From PFJX01 sp044227325 (GTDB lineage: Bacteria > Pseudomonadota > Gammaproteobacteria > Burkholderiales > Thiobacillaceae): a stretch of DNA of 64,000 nucleotides. The position numbers were made by a program, and so were the translations under genes. Numbering within the stretch: position 1 is the first letter of the stretch; every line of letters begins with the position of its first letter. The stretch covers positions 124,001 to 188,000 of the forward strand of contig JBGAFI010000002.1 of the NCBI GenBank assembly GCA_044227325.1. Direction: 5' to 3'. This document shows positions 15,870 to 23,695 of the stretch, piece by piece. Below the pieces are notes generated by a model. The model was not told the DNA's origin. It saw only the letters and a program-made list of their open reading frames with translations, and did not search any database.

Positions 15870-17111
15870 ATGTCCCGCCGTATCCCGTTGCTCGCCAGCG
15901 TGTTGCTGGCGCTTGCCTGTCCCGTTTCCAGCCATGCCGCGAGCGCGTTCACCTCGGATACCTTCATCGGCGCCGGCTCGTTTACCGGCCTGAGCTACAA
16001 CTCCGCGGATTCCCTGATCCTGTCGGCGACCAGCAACGCCTTGCAGGCCTTGTCGCCGGCGTATACCGGCGTCGAGGCCGTCTCGGTCATCGCGAGTTAT
16101 CGCGGACTTCCCCTCGATCTCTCCATCCCCAACGGGGTGAACGAAGTTTCGCTGTTCATCAACCTGCTGAACGGCCAGCACATCAACCAGTTCTTCAACT
16201 CGGGCGGTTCCCGGGACGAGAACGTCCGGCTGGCGCTGGACTTCCTGCAAAACAGCGGCCTGTTGAGCGACATCGCCCAGTCCCTGGCGGCGAATTCCTC
16301 CACCGATCCCATCGCCGGCAATCCGGACAGCCTCATGTCCACCATCGTCGCGGCGGATTTCGAACAGGCCTTCCTGTCGGACTTCAGCAACATCGCCAGC
16401 CCGGAAGCCCAGGCGGTCGACGGCGCCCATCTCAGCCAGGTGGGCATCGGCCTGGAATACGGCCACATGAGCCCGAACGGCATCTCCGTGGATTCCCTGA
16501 CCATTCCGCTGTCCTACAGCGTGCGCAACGACCTCGACCCGCGCCGGCAACTGCTGCTGCGCATGCCCATCAGCATCGTCGACGTGGATGGCGCCAAGGC
16601 CTACCACCTGGGCTTCGGCGCGGCCTACCGCTATCCCATGAACGCGCGCTGGTCCCTGGTGCCCAGTGTCAACTACGCCTTCACCGCCGCCACCGACCTG
16701 GGGTCCACCGCCCAATTGGCGTCCGCCGGCGTGACCAGCACCTACTACTGGCGCCTGGACGGCTACGACGTCGGCATCGGCAACATGCTGAGCTACGTCA
16801 CCACCATGCCCTTCTCCTACCAGGGCTACGATTACGACCCGGGCATCAGCAACACGGTGCTGCGCAACGGCGTGGTCATCTCCGTGCCGACCCGGGTGCG
16901 GGGCCGCAAGATGCACTTCGAGACCTCCCTGGTGGATACCCGCTTCTTCGGCAGCGAACTGTTCGACGACAACTACCAGGAACTGCGCTTCACCCTGGGC
17001 ACCACGCGCAGTTCCAGTTCGGCTTCCACCGGCCTGTTCCGCGTCGGCCTGGCGTTGCGCCACACACCCAACGACAACGGCTACAAGCTCGAGTTCGGCT
17101 ACTGGTTCTGA
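15870..17111 (+). CDS. Predicted outer-membrane beta-barrel protein
   Basis: A 413-residue protein with a signal peptide (LLASVLLALACPVSSHAAS). Residues ~1-170 are Ser/Ala/Asn-rich. The C-terminal ~230 residues alternate polar and hydrophobic residues with many aromatics (YHLGFGAAYRYPMNARWSLVPSVNYAF) and end in YKLEFGYWF, the terminal aromatic typical of outer-membrane barrels read by the Bam complex. I know no named family for it. It lies between the M48 protease and the CHAT protease genes, 45 bases after the former and two bases before the latter, so it may be their surface partner or substrate (inference). Confidence 0.65.
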   Translation: MSRRIPLLASVLLALACPVSSHAASAFTSDTFIGAGSFTGLSYNSADSLILSATSNALQALSPAYTGVEAVSVIASYRGLPLDLSIPNGVNEVSLFINLLNGQHINQFFNSGGSRDENVRLALDFLQNSGLLSDIAQSLAANSSTDPIAGNPDSLMSTIVAADFEQAFLSDFSNIASPEAQAVDGAHLSQVGIGLEYGHMSPNGISVDSLTIPLSYSVRNDLDPRRQLLLRMPISIVDVDGAKAYHLGFGAAYRYPMNARWSLVPSVNYAFTAATDLGSTAQLASAGVTSTYYWRLDGYDVGIGNMLSYVTTMPFSYQGYDYDPGISNTVLRNGVVISVPTRVRGRKMHFETSLVDTRFFGSELFDDNYQELRFTLGTTRSSSSASTGLFRVGLALRHTPNDNGYKLEFGYWF

Positions 17112-17113
17112 CC

Positions 17114-19414
17114 ATGCCGCGCCGGCTGCCCGCTTTCCTGGCCGCCGTGTTGCTGCTCCTGCCCGGCGCGGCGGCCGTGGCCGCGCCCAAGGGCGCGGAA
17201 CTGCAAATCAAGCTGGTGGGGGAAGGCCGCTACGAGGATCTCGCGGACCAGTTCGCGGGCCTGCTGCAAGCCCCCAAGGCGCCCGCCGCCGAGCTGCACG
17301 GCCTGTGCCTCGCCTATCACCGCATCAAGAACTACCAGCGCCTGGCGCAATGCCTGGATCGGCTGGACGCGCGCATCCGCGCGGGTGACCGGGAAGGCCG
17401 CCTGTTCGGCGCGGACGACCTCACCCCGTTCGCGGCCATCCTGCGCTCCGAATCCGCGAACGAGCTGGGCGACTACGCGCTGGCCATCGGCGAAGCGGGG
17501 CGCGCCCTGGACTGGTACGACAACGAGGGCGAGGACATCCCCGTGGTCGAGATCGACGCCCTCTCGGCGCTGGTGCTGGCCCTGGCCCGGGTGGGCGAGA
17601 CGGACGCCGCCCGGGGCTACGTGCGGCGGCTGGAAAAGGTGCGCACCGGCTTCCTGTTCAGCAATGAACACAAGACCACCAAGTCCCTTGCCCTGGCCCG
17701 CTGCCATCTTGCCCTGGGGGATTACGAGAAGGCTTATCAGGCGCTGAGCGGCGACGCGCTGTTCGAGGCCAACGCCTTCCTGGACCGCCTGTTCAGCGGC
17801 GCCCTGCTGACCGGCGACAATCTCTGGCTCTGGCAGGATCTGCCGCGCCAGTACATGCTGGGCAAGGCCCTGCTGGAAACCGGCCGCAAGGACGAGGCGA
17901 AGCATCGCCTCGCGGCCCTGGCGGACAATCCCCGGGTACGCCAGAACGGCGAGATCTACTGGCAATTGCTGCACGACCTGGGACGCGTGTCCCGGGACGA
18001 GGGCGACGCGGCGCGGGCGACGGACTATTTCCGGCGCGCGGTGGAGGTGATCGAACGCCAGCGCCGCAACATCGACACCGAGGTGAACAAGATCGGCTTC
18101 GCCGCCGACCGCCAGCAGGTCTACGCCGACCTGGTGGACATCCTGTTCGCCCAGGGCCGCCACGCCGAGATGCTGGAGTATGTGGAACGGGCCAAGGCGC
18201 GCACCCTGGTGGACCTGCTCGCGGACAAGTGGCGCGAGGCGGCGCCCGCGCAGGTGACAGCGGCGGCCACCGGCGAGTACGGCCGGCTTGGCCGGCTTGA
18301 GCGGAGCGCGCGCTTGCAGAAACGGGACGCGGCCGACGATGGCGGCGCTGGCATCGGCCAGGCGCGCCAGGCGCTCTACGCCCAGGCTCCCATGTTCGCT
18401 TCCCTGGTCGCGGTCTACGGTGTCGACAGCGGCCAGATATTGAAGTCCCTGGCGCCCGACGAAACCCTGCTCGAATTTTTCGCGTACGGAAACGCCCTTT
18501 ACGCGCTGGTCGCGGATGCGGACGGCGTGCGGGCGACGCGGTTGGATGGCGCCGATCTCGCGCGCCGGGTCGACGAATTCCGCCGCGCCGTCGCCGCCCG
18601 ATCCCCCGCCACGGAATCCCTGGCGCGCGCCCTGTACGACCGCCTGCTGCGCCCGCTCGCGGCACCGTTGCGCCAGCGCGTGACCCTGGTTCCCCACGGT
18701 CCCCTGCACTACCTGCCCTTCGCCGCGCTGCACAACGGGACGGGCTGGTTCGCGCGCGCTCACAGTCTGCGCGTCCTGCCCAGCGCCAGCGTGGATCTGC
18801 TGTTGGGAAAAGCCGGGCCGGGCGGCAACGCCGCGCTGATCCTTGCCAATCCGGATACCGGCGTCGCGGCGAACGACCTCTCCTTCGCCGAAAACGAGGC
18901 GAGCGCCATCGCCGCCCGCTTCCCCGGCGCCCGCGTGCTGGCCCGGCGCCAGGCCTCGGAGACGGCATTGCGCGGCGAGACCGGCGCCTTCCGTTTGGTG
19001 CATCTGGCGACCCACGGCAAGTTCCAGTCCGCCGACCCGCTCAAATCCTTCCTGCTGCTCGCGCCGGACCGGGACAACGACGGCGTGCTCAGCGTCGACG
19101 AGATCTACGGGCTGCATCTGAACGCCGATCTGGTCGCCCTGAGCGCCTGCGAAACCGGCCTGGGCCGGGGCAACGCGGGCGACGACCTGGTGGGCTTCAC
19201 GCGCGGCTTCTTCTTCGCCGGCGCCCGCTCCCTGCTGGCCAGCTACTGGCCCGTGGACGACGCGGCGACGGCGCAACTCATGGCCGCGTTCTACGGCCAG
19301 CTGGACAAGCACGGCAAGGCGGAGGCCCTGCGTCTGGCTCAGCTCGAGGTGATGGCGACCCGGCCCGAGCCGTTCTACTGGGCCGCGTTCTATCTGGCGG
19401 GAAAGGATGAATGA
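17114..19414 (+). CDS. Secreted TPR-CHAT caspase-like protease
   Basis: This 766-residue protein has a signal peptide (LAAVLLLLPGAAAVAA), then TPR-like helical repeats over residues ~30-400. The CHAT domain is at the C-terminus (residues ~440-766). The catalytic dyad is His634 in HLATHG and Cys679 in LSACETG, followed by the usual GLVGFTRGFFFAGA-like segment. CHAT proteins are clan CD cysteine peptidases related to caspases and separases. Most cleave partner proteins on a signal, and several known ones are defence or cell-death effectors. Here the signal peptide puts it in the periplasm. It starts two bases after the barrel gene and overlaps the next gene by ATGA. Confidence 0.88.
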   Translation: MPRRLPAFLAAVLLLLPGAAAVAAPKGAELQIKLVGEGRYEDLADQFAGLLQAPKAPAAELHGLCLAYHRIKNYQRLAQCLDRLDARIRAGDREGRLFGADDLTPFAAILRSESANELGDYALAIGEAGRALDWYDNEGEDIPVVEIDALSALVLALARVGETDAARGYVRRLEKVRTGFLFSNEHKTTKSLALARCHLALGDYEKAYQALSGDALFEANAFLDRLFSGALLTGDNLWLWQDLPRQYMLGKALLETGRKDEAKHRLAALADNPRVRQNGEIYWQLLHDLGRVSRDEGDAARATDYFRRAVEVIERQRRNIDTEVNKIGFAADRQQVYADLVDILFAQGRHAEMLEYVERAKARTLVDLLADKWREAAPAQVTAAATGEYGRLGRLERSARLQKRDAADDGGAGIGQARQALYAQAPMFASLVAVYGVDSGQILKSLAPDETLLEFFAYGNALYALVADADGVRATRLDGADLARRVDEFRRAVAARSPATESLARALYDRLLRPLAAPLRQRVTLVPHGPLHYLPFAALHNGTGWFARAHSLRVLPSASVDLLLGKAGPGGNAALILANPDTGVAANDLSFAENEASAIAARFPGARVLARRQASETALRGETGAFRLVHLATHGKFQSADPLKSFLLLAPDRDNDGVLSVDEIYGLHLNADLVALSACETGLGRGNAGDDLVGFTRGFFFAGARSLLASYWPVDDAATAQLMAAFYGQLDKHGKAEALRLAQLEVMATRPEPFYWAAFYLAGKDE

Positions 19415-20652
19415 TGAAAAGCGCATGGCGCCGGGGTCTGGTTCTGTTGTTCCTCGCGACCGGCGCGGCCCGGGCCGCGCCCGGCAGCCTGTTGCGGGAC
19501 GAGACGCTGCGCCCGGAACCGGCGGCAAGCGCGGACGGCCCGACGCTCGTCCGGGGCACCGGCGTGGACATCCGGGAACGGCGCGGCGGCTGGCTGCGCG
19601 TCGCCGCCGACGGCCGGGAAGGCTGGGTGCGGGTGTTGTCGGTGCGCGGCGATGCGGCCGCGCGGCGGGACGTATTGGGTGAGGCGAAGGCGGTGCTGAC
19701 CCGGGCCGAGCCGCGGATCAATACCCACGTCGTCGCGGTCGCCGGCTTCCGCGGCGCCGAGGACGAGGGCGCGGCGGGCCGCGCCGCGCTGGCCGCCCTG
19801 GACCGCCATCGGCTGGCGCCCGGCGGCGCCGACGACTTCGCCCAGGCCGGCGGCTTGGCGCGGCAGCGCGTCGACTGTCCGAGGCGCCCGGCCGGGGCCG
19901 AGGAAGCCCCGGTGCGTGGTCTTCCCAAGGGCGTCACGCTTTCCCTCATGAGCGCCTGGTCCCTCGACCGTCTGACGCCGGAACACGAGGCCCGCATCGG
20001 CGCCTATCTGGCCGGCCGGCTTCTGGCCGCGCTGCCGCCCGTCCGCGACGACGCCCTGCAAGACTACGTGAACCAGGTCGGCCGCTGGCTCGCCGACCAG
20101 GGCGAGGACGCCGGCCAGCCCTGGATGTTCGCGGTGCTGGAGGATGACGCCGTCCAGGCTTTCGGCCTGCCGGGCGGCCATGTCTTTCTGACCCGGGGGC
20201 TCTACCGGCGCTTGGCCGACGAGGCGGAACTGGCCGCCGTGCTCGCCAGGGAAATCGCCAAGGCGCGCGCCCACGCCCTGATCCGGGCCCTGCGCGCCGG
20301 ACCCGCGCCGGCTTCCGCCGCCGGCCGCCCGCGGGACGAGGCCGGCTTCCTGGCCTGCCTGCTGGGTGACGGATCCGCCGCGTTGAACCGCGCCCTGCCG
20401 GCGGACGCCGAGTTCGCCGCCGACCGGGATGGGGTGTCGCTTGCCGCCCGGGCCGGTTACGATGCGTACGCCCTGGCGGGCGTGCTGCAATCCTTGGGCG
20501 AACTGGCCGGCGACGATGCCCGCGCCGGTCTCATGCGCGGCAGCCTGCCGCCACCCGAGCTGCGCTTGCGGCATCTGGACGAGGCCATGGGCGAGTGCCT
20601 GGCGGCCACGCGGCCCGGCCGGGTTCCGAATCGATTCGACCGGATAGATTGA
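19411..20652 (+). CDS. SH3 plus catalytically dead M48 fusion protein
   Basis: This 413-residue protein joins the two protein types encoded earlier in the same operon. After a signal peptide (LVLLFLATGAARAAP) comes an SH3-like domain and the VVAVAGFRG tail (residues ~25-150). An M48-like domain follows: LTPEHEARIGAYLAGRLL, DDALQDYVNQVGRWLAD, LPGGHVFLTRGLYRRLADEAELAAVLA. The HEIGH of the active paralogue is REIAK here (Arg280, Glu281, Lys284), and the third ligand Glu is Ala336 (EFAADRDG). All three zinc ligands are lost while the rest is kept, so this is a pseudo-protease and not a decayed gene. Start overlaps the CHAT stop (ATGA). Confidence 0.85.
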   Translation: MMKSAWRRGLVLLFLATGAARAAPGSLLRDETLRPEPAASADGPTLVRGTGVDIRERRGGWLRVAADGREGWVRVLSVRGDAAARRDVLGEAKAVLTRAEPRINTHVVAVAGFRGAEDEGAAGRAALAALDRHRLAPGGADDFAQAGGLARQRVDCPRRPAGAEEAPVRGLPKGVTLSLMSAWSLDRLTPEHEARIGAYLAGRLLAALPPVRDDALQDYVNQVGRWLADQGEDAGQPWMFAVLEDDAVQAFGLPGGHVFLTRGLYRRLADEAELAAVLAREIAKARAHALIRALRAGPAPASAAGRPRDEAGFLACLLGDGSAALNRALPADAEFAADRDGVSLAARAGYDAYALAGVLQSLGELAGDDARAGLMRGSLPPPELRLRHLDEAMGECLAATRPGRVPNRFDRID

Positions 20653-20654
20653 GC

Positions 20655-22856
20655 ATGACCCTGCGTACCCGCCGTTTTCTGGGCCAGATGGCCGTCAGCC
20701 TGATCCTGCTGCTGCTGCTGCTGGGACATGTGGGCGGTCTGTACAACCTGTACTTCGTCGACAAGCTGGACGCGGCCCTGTATGACCTGAAGGTGCGCCT
20801 GTTCCGGGTGCAGGGTGTGGACGAAAGGGTGGTCATCGTCGACGTGGACGAAAAGAGCCTGAAGGAAATCGGCCGCTGGCCCTGGCCGCGCGATGTCACC
20901 GCGAAACTCACGCGCAACCTGTTCGAGCAATACGGCGTCGCGGCGGTGGGTTTCGACGTGGTGTTCGCGGAACCGGACCAGAGTTCCGGCCTGCCGGTGC
21001 TGGAGAAGCTGGCCAAGGGGCCGCTGGCTGGCGACGGCGGTTTCGGCGCCGGTCTGGAGCGCATCCGCGCCGAACTCGACTACGACGGCAAGTTCGCCGA
21101 GTCCCTGGCGACCGGGCCATCGATCCTGGGCTATTACTTCAACTTCGCGGAGAAGCCGGAAATCGTCGGCCAGTTGCCCGCGCCCCTGTTCCCCTGCGCC
21201 GAACTGAAGAAGCAGGGCATCGAGCCCCTGGCCGCCTCCGGCTACAACGCGAACCTGCCGCGCTTGCAGGAGAAGGCGGCGGGCGCGGCCTTCTTCAACA
21301 TGGAAGCGGATTTCGACGGCGTCGCCCGGCGCATGCCGGTGGTCATGGAACACGCGGGCCGGTGCTTCGGCTCGCTGGCGCTGATGAGCACCAAGGCCGG
21401 CATGGGCAGCGAGACGGTCAAGGTCCTGCCCGCAGAGGGCCATTACCCGGCGAGCCTGGATCTGGATGGCATGCGCGTGCCCCTGGACGAGGGCGCGCGC
21501 GCGCTGGTGCCGTACCGGGCCGCCGACGCCTTCGCCTACATTTCCGCCACCGACGTGATCAACGCGCGCACGCCGGCCGCCAGCCTGGAGGGCCGCATCG
21601 TGCTGATCGGCTCCACCGCGCCGGGCATCATGGATCTGCGCGTGACGCCCGTGTCCAAGGTGTTTCCCGGTGTGGAGATCCACGCCAACCTGATCTCCGG
21701 CATCCTGGACGGCACGGTGAAATGGGAGCCGGTGGGCATTCTCGGGCTCCAGGTCATCGCCGTCGCCGTCGCCGGCCTGCTGCTCGCGGCCCTGCTGCCC
21801 ATCGCCACGCCCATGTGGGCGGCGCTGGGCTCTCTCGCGCTGACCTTGCTGCTCACCGGCGGCAATTTCTTCGCCTGGTCCCATTGGAACGCCCAGCTTC
21901 CGCTGGCGGCGCCGTTGCTGGCGGTGTGGGGCCTGTTCGTGCTGAACATGAGCTACGGCTTCTTCGTCGAGGCCCGCTCCAAGGCCCAGATCACCAAGCT
22001 GTTCGGCCAGTACATCCCGCCGGAACTGGTGGACGAGATGGCCAAGGATCCGGCCCGCTACAGCCTGCGCGGCGAATCCCGGGTGATGACGGTGCTGTTC
22101 TCCGACATCGTCGGCTTCACCAGCATCTCGGAAAAGCTGGAGGCCGCCCAACTGGCCGAGCTGCTCAACGTCTACCTATCGGCCATGACCCGGGTGGTGC
22201 AGGACGGGCGCGGCACCATCGACAAATACATCGGCGACGCCATCATGGCCTTCTGGGGCGCGCCCATGAGCGACGACCATCATGCCCGCGACGGCGTCCT
22301 GGTGGCCCTGGCCATGCAGACCGCGCTGACCGAGCTGAATCCGCGCCTGGAGGAGCGAGGCTGGCCGGCGTTGAAGATCGGCGTCGGCGTGAACACCGGC
22401 CGCATGAGCGTGGGCAACATGGGGTCGGAGTTCCGCATGGCCTACACGGTCATGGCCGACGCGGTGAACCTGGCCTCGCGCCTGGAAGCGCTGACGCGCC
22501 AATACGGCGTCGGCGTGCTGGCGGGCGAGGCGACCAAGGCGGAATGTCCCGATCTCGCCTTCCAGCAGGTGGATCGGGTGCGGGTCAAGGGCAAGGACGT
22601 GCCGGTCTCCATCTATGAGCCCCTGGGCGTGCTCGCCGAACTGCCGCCGGAGCGGCTCAAGGAGGCGGAACTGTTCGAGGCCGCCTTCGCCGACTACATC
22701 GCCCAGCGCTGGGATCAGGCGGAAATCAAGCTGATGGAGCTGGGCCGCATGCAACCCCGCAAGCTTTATCAGGTCTACCTGGACCGGGTCACCCATTTCC
22801 GCTTCAACCCGCCCGGCGCGGAGTGGGATGGAGTGTTCACCTTCACCAGCAAATAG
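20655..22856 (+). CDS. CHASE2-domain class III adenylate/guanylate cyclase
   Basis: The 733-residue protein has a membrane helix (VSLILLLLLLGHVGGLY), a periplasmic CHASE2 sensor (residues ~35-370, with DLKVRLFRVQGVDERVVIVDVDEKSLKEIGRWPWPR and GSTAPGIMDLRVTPVSKVFPGVEIHANLI) and three closely spaced helices. A cytosolic class III cyclase domain completes it (TVLFSDIVGFTSISEKL, GTIDKYIGDAIMAFWGAP, the two metal-binding Asp residues in place). It turns ATP or GTP into the cyclic nucleotide in answer to a periplasmic cue. It begins two bases after the SH3/M48 fusion gene and is followed after 13 bases by a phosphodiesterase, which fits a cAMP pulse system reporting on the proteases. Confidence 0.92.
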   Translation: MTLRTRRFLGQMAVSLILLLLLLGHVGGLYNLYFVDKLDAALYDLKVRLFRVQGVDERVVIVDVDEKSLKEIGRWPWPRDVTAKLTRNLFEQYGVAAVGFDVVFAEPDQSSGLPVLEKLAKGPLAGDGGFGAGLERIRAELDYDGKFAESLATGPSILGYYFNFAEKPEIVGQLPAPLFPCAELKKQGIEPLAASGYNANLPRLQEKAAGAAFFNMEADFDGVARRMPVVMEHAGRCFGSLALMSTKAGMGSETVKVLPAEGHYPASLDLDGMRVPLDEGARALVPYRAADAFAYISATDVINARTPAASLEGRIVLIGSTAPGIMDLRVTPVSKVFPGVEIHANLISGILDGTVKWEPVGILGLQVIAVAVAGLLLAALLPIATPMWAALGSLALTLLLTGGNFFAWSHWNAQLPLAAPLLAVWGLFVLNMSYGFFVEARSKAQITKLFGQYIPPELVDEMAKDPARYSLRGESRVMTVLFSDIVGFTSISEKLEAAQLAELLNVYLSAMTRVVQDGRGTIDKYIGDAIMAFWGAPMSDDHHARDGVLVALAMQTALTELNPRLEERGWPALKIGVGVNTGRMSVGNMGSEFRMAYTVMADAVNLASRLEALTRQYGVGVLAGEATKAECPDLAFQQVDRVRVKGKDVPVSIYEPLGVLAELPPERLKEAELFEAAFADYIAQRWDQAEIKLMELGRMQPRKLYQVYLDRVTHFRFNPPGAEWDGVFTFTSK

Positions 22857-22869
22857 CGAAAGGACTGGC

Positions 22870-23631
22870 ATGCGGATCGAGGTCCTGGGTTGCAGCGGCG
22901 GCATCGGCGGCGGGAGCCATACCACCAGTTACCGGGTGGACGACGACATCCTGGTGGATGCGGGCACCGGCCTGACCACCTTGAGCCGGGATGTCATCCG
23001 CGGCATCGAGCACGTCTTCCTCACCCACGCCCACCTGGACCATGTCCTCTGCCTGCCCCTGCTGCTGGACAGCGTCGCGGGGGAGCGGGAGCGGCCGGTG
23101 ATCGTGCACGCGATTCCGGAAGTCATTGAAATTCTCAAGGCGCATCTCTTCAACTGGCGCCTGTGGCCGGACTTCGCGGTACTGCCGACGGAAGCGGAAC
23201 CTTTTCTGCGCTACGCGCCGGTCCAGGTCGGCGTGCCGGTGCGGCTGGGCGCGCGCGAGTTCACGCCGGTGCCCGCCGTGCACGTGGTGCCCGCGGTGGG
23301 CTATCTGATGCGCGGGGAACGGGGCAGTTACCTGTTTTCCGGCGATACCACCCACAACCCGAAGTTGTGGTCCATCGCCAACGCCACCCCGGATCTGCTC
23401 CATGTCGGCGTGGAGTGCTCCTTCCAGGACAGCGAGATGGAATTGGCCATCTCCTCAAAGCATTACTGCCCGAAGATGCTGGCCGCGGACCTGGCCGGCC
23501 TGCGCACCGACGTGCGGGTCTGGATCACCCATCTGAAACCGGGCTACGAGGACGGCATCCTCGCCGAGCTGGCCGCGGACGCGCGGCACGAATACCAGGC
23601 GCTCGCGCCGGGCCAGATCATCGAGGTCTGA
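22870..23631 (+). CDS. Class II 3',5'-cyclic-nucleotide phosphodiesterase (MBL fold)
   Basis: A 253-residue metallo-beta-lactamase-fold enzyme. The metal site is THAHLDH (His53, His55, Asp57, His58), with further ligands around VHVVPAVGY, FSGDTTH and ITHLKPG. The N-terminal pattern EVLGCSGGIGGGSHTTSYRV and the VHAIPEVIEILKAHLFNW segment are like class II cAMP phosphodiesterases (yeast PDE1, Vibrio CpdP). It sits 13 bases after the cyclase and so probably hydrolyses the product of that enzyme. ATG at 22870 follows AAAGGACTGGC, a good ribosome site. It ends the operon. Confidence 0.85.
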   Translation: MRIEVLGCSGGIGGGSHTTSYRVDDDILVDAGTGLTTLSRDVIRGIEHVFLTHAHLDHVLCLPLLLDSVAGERERPVIVHAIPEVIEILKAHLFNWRLWPDFAVLPTEAEPFLRYAPVQVGVPVRLGAREFTPVPAVHVVPAVGYLMRGERGSYLFSGDTTHNPKLWSIANATPDLLHVGVECSFQDSEMELAISSKHYCPKMLAADLAGLRTDVRVWITHLKPGYEDGILAELAADARHEYQALAPGQIIEV

Positions 23632-23695
23632 GCCGGCGCGCCCGGCGGCAGGCGTCTTCCATGAGTTGTAACAATTCCTCAATACACTCGGGCGT

